From positions 3,844,001 to 3,908,000 of the forward strand of contig JAVLRN010000003.1 in assembly GCA_032821775.1 (NCBI GenBank): 64,000 nucleotides of DNA, read 5' to 3'. The notes under the pieces are model-generated. The model had not been told where the DNA came from. It ran no database searches and saw only the letters and a list, made by a program, of their open reading frames with translations. Below, one piece after another: positions 11,122-24,086 of this stretch. The translations under genes were made by a program, and so were the position numbers. This DNA is from Sanguinoderma infundibulare. Its lineage: Eukaryota; Basidiomycota; Agaricomycetes; Polyporales; Polyporaceae. The first letter of the stretch is position 1, and every line of letters begins with the position of its first letter.

Positions 11122-13277
11122 TTAGCGCAGCTCCTTCGGGGGAACCCACTCCGGGATCTTGGCCCAGTCAAACTTCTCGCTCTCGCTCCGGAACTGCTCC
11201 ATCGCCTCCTTCGGCACCAGGTCCATGTAGTTCGGCGGCAGCAGGTCGTCGTACTTGCACGCCCCAGGCTTGTAGAGCTTCATCTTCCGCGCGCCCGCAA
11301 AGTCCGGCTTCTTCGGCGGCGCCTTCGCGGGTGCGGTGGCGGCCTTGCCGAAGAACGAGGAGGAAGAAGACGTGTTGGAGGCATCGGGCAGGCTGTTGAG
11401 GGTGAGGCCCAGCGCAGAGGGCTGCTCTTGGTGAGGAACGGTGGAGGAGAAGGCGGACGTGGACCCGAACGCGGACTGGACTGGCGCGGATGGTGCGCCG
11501 AAAGCGGACCCCCCGAATGCCGGTGGAGCTGAAGTCGTCGACGCTGTGGCTCCGCCTCCAAATGCTGATGTCGACGGTGCAGCACCACTGCCTAGCGATG
11601 GCTGGCCGAAGACAGAACTACCAGGAGCCTTGGCAGCGGCGGCGAGCCCGAACGCGGACGGCTGTCCGCCAGCGAAGGCGGAGAACGCACCGCCGCCGCC
11701 ACTTCCGCCGCCAGTGCTCCCAGCCGCTGGTGTGCTACCAGCGCCGCCGGGTGCGAACGCGGAGAATCCTCCACCAGTCGACGACGGCTTGCCAAACGCG
11801 GTCTGGCCGAACGACGATTGACCGAAGGCTGATGTCGTTTGTGGCGCGCCGAACGCAGACGTCGCGGCCCCTTGCGCTGGCTGCCCGAATGCTGACGTTG
11901 TCGTCCCCTGCGCCGACTGGCCGAAAGCCGATGTTGTGCTCCCCGACGCGGACTGGCCAAACGCAGAGGTAGCACCGGACGCTGGCTGTCCGAATGCTGA
12001 GGTGTTCCCTGTTGTGGCGGGTTGACCGAACGCTGACTGGCCAAATGCTGGCTGGCCAAAGGCGGACGTCGTGGCCCCCGCAGGCTGGCCGAACGCTGAG
12101 GTCGTCGCACCCTGTGCAGGCTGACCGAACGCAGACGTCGTCGTCCCCCCTGATACGGGTTGACCGAACGCAGATGTCGCACCTGCAGGCTTCCCGAACG
12201 CAGAAGGCGTCGCACCCTGGGCGGGTTGCCCAAACACTGAGTTGCTCCCCTGGCCAAACGCGGACGTCGCGGGCGCAGGAGCGCCAAACGCAGAGGTTGT
12301 TGTTCCCGATGCAGGTTGGCCAAACGCAGACGTGCCTGTGGCAGGGCCACCGAACGCCGACGCGGGCTTCCCGAACGCTGAACCGGCACCGAACGCAGAC
12401 GAGGGTTGCCCGAGGGATGACTGGCCGAACGCCGAGGTGGTTGAGTTGCCGGCCCCACCAAACGCTCCGAACCCCGAGGGCTTTCCGAAGACGGAGGCGT
12501 TTGTGGGCGCGCCGAACGCGGAGGAGGACGGGGTCCCGAACGCTGACGCCCCGGGTGTGAATCCGGTAGGGGTCCCCCCCGCTTGTTGTAATTCGTGGTT
12601 CTTGATGGCATGCTGGTGCATGGCTTGGATGTTCGCGCGGGCGTTTGTGTACTGGGTGTTTGCGGCGGAGAACCGCTCCTCCTCGTACTTCAACTGTGGC
12701 GGGGGTGGGTTGTGGGACACAGGCACAAAACGAGAGCGAAGGGACGTACGTAGTCTTGTATTGAGCCCGAACGCGCTGCTTGCGCAGCCTTTACGCGTAG
12801 CTCCTCTGGGGACTCGTCAAGGCCGGAGATGAGGGTAGGCTGGTACTTTGCGGGGCCGAAGGTCGATAAAGGCCATATTGGACGCTCAGCCTCGAGGTCG
12901 CGAATTATAGATTCTGCGCTGATGTTGGTTTCGCGCGTTGTCGTTTCGGACATGGGAGCGGGATGTTAGATTGCGGGCGTGGAGAGGAGAAAGTGGAGGT
13001 GCGAACGTGAATAGAGAGGATGTGGCGGAAGGTCCAGAGGCAGTTGCTGCGGTCCAAGAGTGGTCTATTGTGTCGTAACCACAATTGTAAGTCAAGCCGT
13101 ATGAGGCAGGATGACAATACGTACTACCGAAGCCACCTTGTCTTGGGCCATCGCGTGGGTGCTCATTCCTGCAGTTGTTTCCGAACTTACATTGACCACG
13201 CAGAAAGTATTGGCAAACAGGCTAGAACAGGTGCGTTAATATGGGTTGCAGAGAGGTCCAGATTGGAGAAATACCAT
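11122..13277 (-). CDS. NUP42: CCCH zinc-finger FG nucleoporin (Nup42/Rip1/Amo1 type)
   Basis: A cytoplasmic-side nuclear pore protein used in mRNA export with Gle1 and Dbp5. The C-terminal exon (12693-11122, 523 residues) is a long SAFGQP/SAFGKP-type FG-repeat domain. It ends with a conserved Gle1-binding-like tail (KLYKPGACKYDDLLPP, then WAKIPEWVPPKELR). The preceding exon, ending at 12750, encodes ESIIRDLEAERPIWPLS and the DESPEELR helix region typical of fungal Nup42. Upstream, 13221 to about 13137 encodes a CCCH finger (PVCQYFLRGQCKFGNNC, then RNEH; spacing C-x7-C-x5-C-x3-H). The best start is an ATG-only coding exon at 13277-13275, joined across a 53-nt intron (13274-13222), giving M-PVCQYF. 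Splicing between the finger exon and ESIIRDL is uncertain: an acceptor near 12921 fits best, although an internal ATG at 12951 also opens that frame. It is transcribed divergently from TAF4. Confidence 0.88.
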
Positions 13278-13591
13278 CGCTGTGGGGGAGGGGAGAGGAT
13301 GCAAGTTGAAACTGAGTGCCACAGGAGTGCACGAGCAAGTGCAGCATGATTTCGATCATAGGTGTGTCCAGGGTCCTTTTTGCCTTATTTAGCGAAAGGA
13401 CCCCAGTCACTGGTTGCTACTTCACTGTTATGGCACTCTCCTTCTCCTTCTCTTCCTCCTCCTCCTCCTCCTCCACCAGCCACTCGGACTTGCCTGCTAG
13501 ACTCTCTGCAGCTTCATCATCGAGTATTCTGGCTTCAATTTTTGCTCATTAGGTTGCCTCTCTTGTTGAGGCTGCCCCCCCCGCTAACAAC
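13278..13591. promoter_or_regulatory. shared promoter region of NUP42 and TAF4
   Basis: A 314-bp gap between two divergent start codons. It includes a pyrimidine-rich (TCC)n tract at 13441-13476, about 115 nt upstream of the TAF4 start. No TATA box stands out. Bidirectional promoter function is inferred from geometry. Confidence 0.45.
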
Positions 13592-15073
13592 ATGAAGGCG
13601 GAGGATAGTCAACAACCCCCACCTACCACGACGACATTTTCTGCAGCTCAATGGCCTCAAACCACTCGTGCGTGCGCCCTTTTCTGCCCTTGATATATGC
13701 AGCTTAGGCACACCGGTCAGAAATACCCATCGACCCCGCCCTGCAACAGCAGTCTCAACATCCGCAACACACCGCGTAAATAGCATCAAGCTTACGCGGT
13801 CCTTACTCTCTTTTGATTGTTCTATGCAGGACCACGCCGTATCCCCATTACCAATACACCTATGCCCAGTCCAGCTATACCCATTACCCAGCGTACTCTC
13901 AACAAGCACACCAAGCGCAAACCGCGACAGCAACCCCCACACAGGCACAAGCGCAGACATCTCAAGTTGCGCAGACGACTGTGTCGACCGCCGCCCGACC
14001 TGCTGTACAACCAGCCCAGCAACCACAGTCTGGCGTGGACACGACGGATGTTGCAACTCTGAATGATGCATTAGGGAGTGCTGGCGTGGATCTCAGGGTG
14101 CGTCTCCTCGTCTTACACATTCAAACCCTCATCCAACCCCCTTATTGCGACCCTCCAGGCAGAAGAAGAGACCCTCCAGCAACGCACGAACGACCAATAC
14201 TACGCCTACCGCCAGTACGAGGACCGCTCGCGCAAGCAGCCCGACAAGCCCCAGTTCGACACCTTCTACCTCAGCACCAAGATGCGCGCCGTAAGCACGA
14301 CGCACAAGGTGCCGAACGTCCCCAAGGAGTCCATCGACTACGTCGCGCTCGCGCTCCGCTTCCGCCTCCAGGGCCTCCTCACCGCGATGATCGCCGCAGC
14401 CAAACACAGGACGGACACGCAGTTCGACCGGCCCGCGAGCACGTACGAGGACGGGAGCCCGATGTGGAGCGTCAAGGTCCGGGCGGACGTCGCTAAGCAG
14501 CTCGACGCGCTCCAGAAGGCGTACCGCGAGGAGGACGTGAAGGAGCGGCGGGAACGCAAGGAGCGGCAGGACGCGCAGGCTGCGCAGGCTGCGCAGGCCG
14601 CCGCGCTTACTGCTGCAGGAGGCGGTGCAGGGGCGGAGGGTGCGGCAGGGGAGGGCGCGGAGGAGGGCGGGGCACCGAAGAAGAAAAAGAAGAAGGAGGG
14701 GCCGGGGGTGACGGCGCGGAACATGTCCGAGGACGTGCGGAAGAAGATGTCCAACGCGGTCGCGAGTCAGGCCGCGGGTCTGGGCACGGGCAAATACGCG
14801 TGGATGTCGGCGGCGAGCTCGGCGACGCCTGCGCCGCCGAAGCCGAAGCCGACGCCGCGCGCGGGCACGCCTGTGACGACCACGGCGCCCGCTGCGGGTG
14901 CGAGTGCCGCGGGAGGATGGGCGCGGCCGTACCAGTCGTCGAAGACTACTGCACAGCAGGCGCAGAAGGAGGACGATGGCCGGATGGCGGTGACGTTGCG
15001 GGACGCGGTCTTTGTGGTGAATAACGAGAAGGGGCACGGCGGAGGTCGGGGAGCAGCGAGGGGTTGGACATAG
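13592..15073 (+). CDS. TAF4: TFIID subunit TAF4
   Basis: Core TFIID subunit carrying a histone-fold that pairs with TAF12, acting in RNA polymerase II initiation in the nucleus. Proposed exons 13592-13671, 13830-14097 and 14159-15073 sum to 1263 nt (420 residues). The N-terminus is Gln/Pro/Thr-rich. The histone-fold begins at DVATLNDALGSAGVDLR and crosses intron 2 into AEEETLQQRTNDQYY. The conserved C-terminal TAF4 domain follows (ESIDYVALALRFRLQGLLTAM). Then comes a charged coiled-coil stretch (YREEDVKERRERKERQ), a KKKKKK nuclear-localisation-like cluster, and the family ending VTLRDAVFVVNNEKGHGGGR. Exon 1 joins in frame only if the donor at 13672 (GTGCGC) is used, so the first 26 residues are the least certain part. 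A 180-bp fragment of this gene, including intron 2, recurs near 48.8-49.0 kb. Confidence 0.88.
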
Positions 15074-15306
15074 TGCACCGTGCGTTTGTCCCCCCGAGTG
15101 GACGTCTCTTTGGATCGATATTCGCATGTGTTCGTCATGGCTGCTGTGATTTTTGAGCTCGATGTATCGCTAGCTTTCGCATGTTATAATGTTATCGTGG
15201 ACTTTGATTCTGGACATATGGCCCGGAGTCGACGGCGGCGTGTCGAACACATCTTACCCCTCTACCACTGCCACCGTGGAAGCTTACTCTGTGGGTCTGC
15301 ACATAT

Positions 15307-16764
15307 ATGCGCTTTCTTGGTCCCCTGTCTCGTCCACTGTCTACACTCTCTAGACGACAACGTCCGCAGATCGCTCACAGTCGAATATCTCGCACATGGC
15401 CTTCAACACTTCCGAACTTCAGGCGGCATGCGAGCTCCGAGCCTGAGCACCCTCGAGCTGCACAACCTTCCGAGCATGACCTCCGATACGGCTTCTACGA
15501 CGTGATCCTTCCAGAGGAGCCCTTCGTCTGGGGGACGTCCCATATCATTCCCCGGGGAGTCCCTCCTCGGATACCAAGACCTTCGTACGTGCCCGACCCG
15601 AGCAACCCCGACGCAGCCCGGGAGGAACATCTCTCGCGAACCAAACGCAAGCTCATCACGGACGAGGAGGACCTGCAAAAGCTGCGGAGAGCTGCAAGGC
15701 TCGCCGCGGAGACGTTGCGGTTTGCGGAGTTGCTGGCGCAGGTGAGTGCTTCGCGCACGCGTAGAGAGGGTGAGGTGCGAGGTCGGCTGAGGCGAGCTAG
15801 CCAGGGAACCCGACGGACTTTGTCGACTTGGGCGTGCACGAGTTAATCCTTGAGCGCGGCGCGTACCCGTCCCCGCTACTGTACAAGGGCTTCCCGAAGT
15901 CGTGTTGTACGAGCGTGAACAATATTTTGGTGCACGGCATACCAGACGAGTTGAGTCTGTTCCCGTTTGCGGTGCGAGGGGACTGAACGGAACGAATGAT
16001 GGTTTGTGTTCGCGAATATAGCCGGCCGCTGCAAGACGGCGACATCGTGAACGTGGACATTACGGTCTATTTGGATGGCTTCCACGGCGACACGTCCCGG
16101 ACTTTCCTCGTCGGCGACGTCGTACGTTTCCTCTTAGGGCTGCTCGCACGCTTCTGCTAACCTGTCGCGCGTAGGATGAGAAAGGCAGAGAGCTCGTCCG
16201 CATCACAGAGGCGGCCCTCGATGCAGGTATCGCCGTGTGCGGTCCTGGCAAACCATTCAAGGACATCGGAAAAGCGATACACGAGACCCTGCGAGGCAAA
16301 GACTACTGCGTCTCGTCCACGTTCACGGGGCATGGCATCGGGCAAGACTTCCATCGGCGGCCTTGGATACACCACGTCTGTGAGTGCTGCAAAGCAAACC
16401 TAGCTGTCGTCTCACTCGAACCATTTACACGATCGCTAGTGAACGACGAGCCAGAGGTCATGCACCCAGGCGATTGTTTCACAATCGAGGTTTGTCCTTT
16501 TTCACTCGTTTCCGATGCGGTTCGCCAACACTGTGATTAACGTTTTCCACCGTACGGTTTAGCCTGCTGTTGTTCAAGGTACAGATCCCTCCGGAGTCAC
16601 ATACCCAGATGACTGGACAGTTTCAACAGAGGTAGAGGATACGCACACATCTCATCATTAAGCTCGCTGACCTCGGCTTCCCGAAGACCTGTGCCCGAGC
16701 TGCCCAGGCCGAGCATATGGTCCTTATAACAGAGAATGGCGCAGAAGTCTTGACGAGACTATAA
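15307..16764 (+). CDS. methionine aminopeptidase type I, probably mitochondrial
   Basis: Removes initiator methionine using a di-metal centre. Seven exons (15307-15741, 15801-15949, 16022-16121, 16175-16379, 16440-16489, 16563-16631, 16687-16764) sum to 1086 nt (361 residues). The start at 15307 gives an Arg/Ser-rich, acid-free N-terminus ([17 protein letters not shown]), consistent with a mitochondrial presequence. The catalytic core has the expected metal ligands: the two Asp in [13 protein letters not shown], His in [10 protein letters not shown], Glu in CFTIE, and the last Glu in VLITENGAE. There is no N-terminal zinc-finger domain as in cytosolic Map1, which supports the organellar (MAP1D-like) class. 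The gene starts 233 bp after TAF4. MITE copy B begins 50 bp after its stop codon. Confidence 0.92.
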
Positions 16765-16814
16765 TGCTTCTATCACTTGGGTAAAATGCAATGCTAGATC
16801 GTTGCGAGAGCATA

Positions 16815-17644
16815 CAGCGCTTTGCATAATTCCGTGGACACGCCGAAAAGTCTTTCAGCGCCTACTCCTTGATGTCACGGTCACTTGCTCTACTGAACGT
16901 CTCGGGCCCTCGAGAGCGCACCCCGGGCTCGCCCCCGAGTTCCTGCAGTCTTTGTTGAACAGTTTTAAGCACAATACTTTCCAATAAATGTGAACAAACA
17001 CAAATAGCTTGCATCATAGGCTCTGACCCACTTCAACCATGCCCGCAACTGGCATCCTCCATCCTGGATTGAAGTACGTTCACTACTGGCACCCCCCGCA
17101 CGTCCCCATTCTGCTGAGACAATGTCAACAAATTTCGATATCATGTCAAGTAAACCCGGGGCCCCGCGATGAGCAGGTGCCCTCGTGCGCGCCGATCATG
17201 TAAGTCTGAACGCGGCGCTCCAAATTCTTGTTCCTGCACGCGACCGGCTCCACTTCATGCTTGGTGCCGACGACACACCTCTTGACGCACGACAACTTCT
17301 TGTCATGTGCGCGTTCGCGCAGAGCGTGCTCGACCACGGCGCACCCTCGGCTAGTCGAAACCTCGACAACAGGCTAAGAGATCTGCGCGCGTCATAGTCG
17401 TTCTGCGCGGGAAGGGGAATGAACTCGATTGAACATTTATACTTGCTCTTTTCCCTCATGCTTCCTCCTGGGGCTCGCGCACAGGTTTTCTGAAGAGCGC
17501 GAGTGTGCTGGAGTGTGTGTCCTCGCAACGCCCTGTGACGGCGGATACTGTCACATCAGCTGCTGGTGACGGATACCTACTAAATATGGGGTGTTAGACG
17601 CCGGGAGAAAAAATGGCGTGTTCACGGAATTATGCAAAGCACTG
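16815..17644 (+). mobile_element. MITE family 'CAGYG', copy B
   Basis: About 830 bp with inverted ends: it starts CAGCGCTTTGCATAATTCCG and finishes GGAATTATGCAAAGCACTG. It is homologous along its length to copies A, C and D. It sits between the convergent 3' ends of the aminopeptidase gene and NUP188, 50 bp from the former stop and about 140 bp from the latter. It has no credible coding capacity. No clear target-site duplication is visible. Confidence 0.82.
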
Positions 17645-17698
17645 TGATCATTCCATGCTACAAAACAAAACGGGAGACACGAATGCGTGGGGGTCACA

Positions 17699-17707
17699 GA
17701 GAGAGGA

Positions 17708-17742
<35 letters not shown>
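17699..17742. repeat. (GA)n microsatellite
   Basis: A GA-rich run (GAGAGGAGAGGG followed by pure GA repeats) between MITE copy B and the NUP188 stop codon. Confidence 0.93.
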
Positions 17743-17743
<1 letters not shown>

Positions 17744-17786
17744 ATCGCAAACAAGTCTAACAACCCAGTACGCTAAGAAAATCGTT

Positions 17787-20700
17787 TTACGCCGGGACCG
17801 ATATCCGCTCCTGGACGAAGTACAGCAGCACCTGCGTCAAATCCACATCGTTCGTCCCCAGCACCGCCGCGCTCTTCGCGACAACCGGCTTCGCCTTGCT
17901 CAGCAGCGCCTGCAGGTCCGCCGCCATCTCGCCCTGCATCCCCCTCCGCAGCCGCTCGGCCATCGTCATCGTCGATCCCTTGCGCGCCCTCCGTTCCCGC
18001 TCCTTCAGCGACACCGACTCCCCCAGCTGCTGCGGGGCCCCCTCCACCATCATCACGTCGTCGCCCCCGTCCCCGTCGTTCGGCGGCGCGTCGAACTCGG
18101 GCTTGGACAGCCACATCGCCAGCTGCGTGACGGCGTAGAGGACCGCCGCCTCCAGGTTACGCCGTGTTACCGCGACCGTGTCCCGCACGTCGAGGGCCTT
18201 GTCGCTCCAAGTCGCGGGCGTCAGGGCCTGCGTCGGCGGACGGTCGACGAGGAGCCGGAGGATGTCCAGGGACACATTGCCGAGCTCGAGCAGCGTGCCG
18301 AGCGAGGCTGGCTCGCCAAGGACGACTTTCGAATGCTACAGCGGTGCGGGTTGCCGTAAGCACTCTGTGGCACGAGGCACAAAGTTTACGAGGAGACTTA
18401 CCGGGACGATCAACGCCTGTGACACCTGCCAGTCCTCAGGCTCTCCGAGCAGGACGGTCTCTGCGCTGCTGATGTCGATCAGGGCGGACAGGAGCGTGCT
18501 TGACAAACGGTAGAGGCGGTGGATGAGGCGTGCCAGGAAGGGTCGCCTCATGGGGTCCACCGCTTCGGACGGGGTTTTGACGGACGAGGATGCCCGGTCC
18601 TGCTCGAACCTTGTCCGCTCCTCCGAGGTGATAGGCTCGAAGACACTGGCGAGATGGTTCGGGTGGGTGAGCGCGTAATTTAGTTGCTGGAGGAGCAACA
18701 GTGCATCGGCAGTGAAAGTTTCGAGGACCCGCTTGACCGCATCGTTCGAGCTCGCCGCGGAGCCCTGAGCAATCGCGGCGTAAACATTGACGACCTGCTC
18801 TATCTCCTCCAAGAGAGGGAGCGTGAGCGGGTCATCAATCGTCCACGACAGCGCCCGCCGAATCTGCTCGCTGTAAAACTGCAGCAGGCCGCAGGCTTCT
18901 GACTCGAAGTATTGCCCATGCTTGCCTAGCGCCGTCGTGACACCCGCGATGATAGCGAGCATGGAGCAGTATGCGCGATGTGCGGGGCTCTGCTCGCCTG
19001 GGAGCTCTGGGATTGTCACGTCGATTTTGCCGCCCCGGATTGCGGCACTGATCGCGTTCTCGATGTACGCAACCAGGAGGCCCTCGCTGGCAAGTCTCTC
19101 CGCCGCAGGGGTGATGCTCGCCATTGCCATGTGGAAGGTCAAGACATGAGGCGTGTACAGTGGTTGCTTCCGGGCGCGAAGGAGCGTAATGTCCGACAGG
19201 CCGACGATGTCCATTCGGCTGAAGAGCTGCAGACTAGCCCGAACGACGTCGGTCTCCTGGCAGCGCATCAGCCAAATGCTTGGTGAAGGGTTGAGGTCTG
19301 GTCGCGTGCTCTGTTCGAAGACAGCGACAAGGAGCTCCATGTCCTGTTCGACGTCGAGGTCGAGCTTCAGTCGTGCCCTGTCGAACGTGATCCGTAGTGC
19401 GTCAATGACGAAGGCGAGGATAGCCTCCAGGAGAGCAGCGATGGCAAGGCGTTGTTCCGCATTGAGAACTTTTGCCCTCCGCGCGATACTCCTCGCATGG
19501 CGAGCGCAGAAGTAGAGTATTTGGAGGAGCGGTCGATGGAATGGGACGGGCACCTGTCCGAGAACAGATTTTGCAGGAGACTGGGCAGGATTGAGGATGA
19601 TGCCTCGGACATTTTTGACGAGCGCAATGAACGTCTCGACCTCGTCCTTCTTGTCCGTTGTAGAGAACCAAGCAACCTCGAGCAGCGAAAGCACCAGTGA
19701 CAGCCGCGCAGTGTGGATAGTGGACATCATCTCTCCGGATCGCCGCTCAGCAGCCAGATCCCTCGATAGTGAGTCGGCAAGGGATAGGAGGTGAGGGCGT
19801 ACGGTAGCATCTCCCCGAAGGTAGGGGACCACCTGTAGCAGCAGGAATTGCCAGGCCTCCGCTAGTGCCGTTTGTACGTGTGCGAGGGAGAGGTTCAGGT
19901 TGATCGTGTGCAGGCTGCGAATGGCTGCCTCCATCTCAATTTCGTCGGCGGCGGCATAGATCTGAAGGCGGAACCGGGCGAGGGGTATTGAGAAGGCGAA
20001 GTCGTCTCCGTACTCTCGTTCGACGATGGGTTCTTGTGCTTGCAGGTGGTCGACACTAAGCGTAGGGTAGTGGGTCTTCAACATCTCTGCGAAGTTATCG
20101 TGGAGCTCGGGCCGGTATGCGCTGGCAGCGGCCTCAGGAACCAGCTCAGCAATCTGATCCTCCGACCTGAGCGTTGCGACGATAGCTTCATAGCTCGGGG
20201 GCTTCTCCTTTGAGTCCGGAGACTGCACGTGCATCCGGATGTCCGCAGCGAGGATGTGAGCGGCATGCGACTTCACAGCGCTGCGGTAACAGTAGATGGA
20301 AATGGCCTCATGATGGTCGGAGTGCGCTACACCGTCTGTGACAACGTAGCTTTCCGTGGCGCAATCGGGGGTCGGGCCAAGCTCTTCGGCCAGGATGCCG
20401 CTCAGGTGCTCGAAGAACTTGGAGTCCTTGCGTATCGGGTCCAATACCGTCTTGTGCTCATGCGCATGTTGCCAGACGACGTCCAAGAAACGCAGGAGAG
20501 ACGCGAGCAGCTTGGGGTTGAGTTCCCACAGCTCTTTCCACTCCTCCAGCATATCACAGGCGACGCTGAGCGCACTGGTCTTCGTTGTGCTCGCAGGCTC
20601 TTCGGCCCTCTCCTTTCCTTTCACACTCGGCATGCGGAGCTGGCCAGTCACGAAGAGGCGGGCGAGCGCGGGTTCCTTGTCTACTGCCAAAGTGATGAAA

Positions 20701-23700
20701 TTCCAGACCGCGTTTCGGAGGAGCGCGTCGTCGTACGGATGCTGAACGATGCGGACCATGGTGGTGACGGTCGCCTCGGGTTCGGAAAGGTGGCCGATAA
20801 TGGTGGATGTCGAAGCCTCGGCCGCAGAGAGGGACGAGCAAAGGGCGAAGAGGACCTGGACCGCGGTGACCGGGATGATCGGACCCATTCCCCGCTCTTT
20901 GACATAGGCCGCCAACGCGTCGACCGGGTTAGTCTTGGACGAACCGCCCTCGAACGAAGAACCACCGCCGTTCCGACTGCAAAGCGCCTGCTCGAGGAGG
21001 CAGACCTTCGACGACGCCGGCGACTTCTGCTTGTACGTGAGCAGGACCCGGGTGAGCGACAGGTGCGCCTCGAGGAGGTAGACCAAGCGTCGCGCGTCGC
21101 CGTGCCGCCGCGAGTTGTACAGCGCGTTGAAGACGGAGCTGCCAGCAACCAACGAGGCGACGAGCGGGTTGACCGAAGATGTCGTCGCCTTGAACAGGAG
21201 CGCGTCCGCGATGCCGCTGCTCAGCGTCGCGAACGGCACGTCCTCGAGAGCGGGCGGCGCGTGCTTGAGCACCTGCATGTACAGCGCCGACACCCTGCGC
21301 CCAATCTCGAACCGGTCGCCCAGCTGCGCGTACTTCCAGCCGGTGTGCTCGACCCAGACTTCCGAGTGCACGAAGCGCATCGCGCGCATGAGCACCTCCT
21401 CCTTCACTTGCTGTAGCCTCGGGTTCTGGCGCGTGACGGGGAGCACGGTCGAGGATGCCTCGCCGAAGAGCGCCTCGACAAAGTGGAGCAGCGCGAGCGT
21501 CATCGTGTAGTGGCCGGTGAGGCGCTCCGATGCGAGCACGGCTGACGCGAGCCCCGACGCGCGGTCGGACCCGAAGAGCGAGGCGGTGGACCGGATGTAC
21601 AGCCAGACGCGGTTCGAGTGGGTCGGCACGGCGAGCAGGGCGGTGAGCACGCTCATGGCCGATGTGATCAGCTGCGTACGCGGCGTCGCTTGTTGCTGGC
21701 CGACGGAACGGGAGAGGGCCTCCTCGAGGATCATGGTGGTAAGCTGGACGAGGTCGGGAGGCTGAGCCTCGGTCATCGTGTGTGAGACGACGGGGTCGCC
21801 GCTCTCCATAGCGGCCAGGAGTTCCTGAGCGAGCTCCGGGCTGTCTTGGATGACGCTGCGGATGAGGTCGAGAGAGTCGATGATGATGTCCTCGTCCCCG
21901 TTGCGGTCCATCTCCACGCCGATGTCCTCAAGCTTGAGTGCCAGAGCCTGGTGCGGGTTGCGGGCACCGAATGAGACGTCCTGGTACGAGCTGCCTGAGC
22001 CGGAATGCATGCGGCGACGGTTTACGTAGTCAGTCAGGAACTCAAGGACAAGCTTCCACCCAGAGTGCTTGTGCTGCCACGAGACAACGATGACCTCTCC
22101 GCCGTCTGTGCTGAGTAGCTGGCCAAGAGACTTAGGGGGCAGAATCGACCCGCCGGGGAGTCGAAGGGGACGGAGGTTCATGTAGGACGGCCCTGGCGTC
22201 GCCGATGAAGAACCATACCGGTCGGGAAGCTTCTCGTAGAGCGCATGTGCGCCCGTACACTGACCGGTGTGGATGGCCTGGGTGAACGTAGGGAGGTCAT
22301 TGAAGTACGCGAAGACAGAGCTCGTACAGAAGTCGCGGTCCGCAACGACTTGACCATTCACATCGACGTGGTCCACGGTGGAGAGCGGATCCGTGTCCAA
22401 GAAGCCGGTCCCAGTGAGTGCACGGAGGATTCGAAGCAATGGCCGGACCTGAACAGGCGTTCGTGCACGAGCAACGTCTACCAGAGCGCGACGAGCGGCG
22501 GAATGCGACCAATCGGCCTCCCAGAACTGGCGGCAGATCCCCACAATGGATTGAGGCTCGCTCCGGCCGAAGAGGGCGATCCAGACTTCGAGGAGGCCGT
22601 CAAAGTCGGGGACCATCTCTACAGGAACCAACTCGACGATGGAGATAATCAGTCCTGGGACACTTTGTGAGACGTTTCATAACGAAAATTCCAAGACGAG
22701 AATACGCACCCTTGATAACGGACCTGTACGCCACCGTGTTGGGGTCCGTTATTGTAGAGCCAGCCCTCCAGGCAGCCGAGGTCACAAATAGTGGCGACGA
22801 AGTGAGGAGGTTGAGCAGCAATGAGAACAGACCTGCCTCGCCGCTCAGCCCGATATCCCTCATGAGCGCGACCGCCTGTTGGGCATCCCGCAAGTGCATG
22901 CCGGAGTTCGGCGGGATGAGGGTGTCGAAGAAGCCTTTGTACGAACTTGGTAGCTCCTTCATCTCCAGTGCGACCTTCGAGAGGCGCGAAAGTAGGCACG
23001 TCCACGCAACGTACGTGCACGCAAAGTTGCTGTTCGCCTGCGAGATGACCGTCTGGTGTATCCGCTTCAGATGCTCGGGAGAGCTCCAATAAATCTCCTT
23101 GTCCCTCGGCTCCGCCGCGATCTCGACCGCGCCGGGCTCAGTGGCGCGCTCGAGCTCCAGCACCTCCACGGTGATCAGGACCCAGAGCGCGGCGCAGTCC
23201 CGCAGGAGCTGCACGCTCTCCTCGTCGAGCAGGAGCGTCGCGTGCTGTTGGCGCGAGCCGAGGTGCGTCGCATATGCCGTGTCGTAGATGCGCGCGACCA
23301 GCGGGCCCGAGCACGGCGCGTGGCCCCACATCATCCAGAAGAGGACCTCGAGCAGGACGAGCTGCTCCTTCGCGTTCTGCTTGGCCCACCCCGCGGCCTG
23401 TTTCGGGTCCGCGCGTGCACCTTCTGGTATGTCCGCGTGCGTCTTGCGTATGTACTCGGAGATGAGGGCGTCCGCGAACGCCGCCGGGTCGGGGATGATC
23501 TTGGGAATGAGGGCCTCCGCGATGTCCAGAATCGGGTTTCCGGGCGATTGCAAGGCGCGAAAAAGGGGGATGAGTGTCCGTAGGACGTGTAGCCGCTCCG
23601 AGTAGTAGAAGGGCGTGATAGCGTGCACGAGTTCTTGTACCAGTGAGGTGGACGTGTCGTCCGAGCGGCCGACGTCCGCCGGCAACCCTTCATTGTAGAA

Positions 23701-24086
23701 AAATGAGCGAAGGAGGACGAGCGCGTGCACCTGGTCGATGGCGAAGCGGGCGCTGAGGGCGTGTATGAACTCCTTGTCTGCTTCCTCGACGCGGAGCACG
23801 ACGCCGTCCGGGAGGGTGACCGAGCCGGAGTCGACCCGCTTCTTGGACGCGTCGGACGGCGTGCCGAAGGGTTCGGCGAGGGTCTTGAGCTGCTCGACGC
23901 GCGGCTTGAGGATGTCGGCAAGTTGTTCGATGGTGGTGCCCTCAAAGTGGCCGGAGAGGTGGTGGTGTAAAGATTGGTATGTTCTGCGGGCACCACACCG
24001 TCATTCACAGCGCGCATATATGCAGTGGGAACGGACAGGACGTACACATCGACGAGGTTCGAGCGTTTTGAGGAGTCGGCGGACAT
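17787..24086 (-). CDS. NUP188: nucleoporin Nup188, inner-ring scaffold
   Basis: A very large alpha-helical scaffold nucleoporin of the pore's inner ring. Exons on the complement are 24086-24046, 23983-22710, 22654-18402 and 18335-17787. They sum to 6117 nt (2038 residues), in the size class of fungal Nup188/Nup192, with all junctions in frame. Exon 1 is short (MSADSSKRSNLVDV). Exon 2 opens with an EGTTIEQLADIL helix. The region around FWEADWSHSAARRALVDVA near the start of exon 3 matches the 'nucleoporin subcomplex protein binding to Pom34' N-terminal domain that defines Nup188. The rest is helical repeat sequence with no enzymatic motif. Choosing Nup188 over Nup192 rests on that N-terminal resemblance. 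Several long open frames on the opposite strand (for example 20229-21416) are shadows of its GC-biased codons. Confidence 0.85.

Noticed and set aside
14129..15127. Arg/Leu-rich open frame antisense to TAF4
   Set aside because: Shadow of TAF4 exon 3; no motif, no splice logic.
20229..21416. 395-codon open frame on the forward strand inside NUP188
   Set aside because: It is exactly antisense to confident NUP188 coding sequence, is Arg/Glu-rich and motif-free, and is explained by C/G-ending codons on the other strand.
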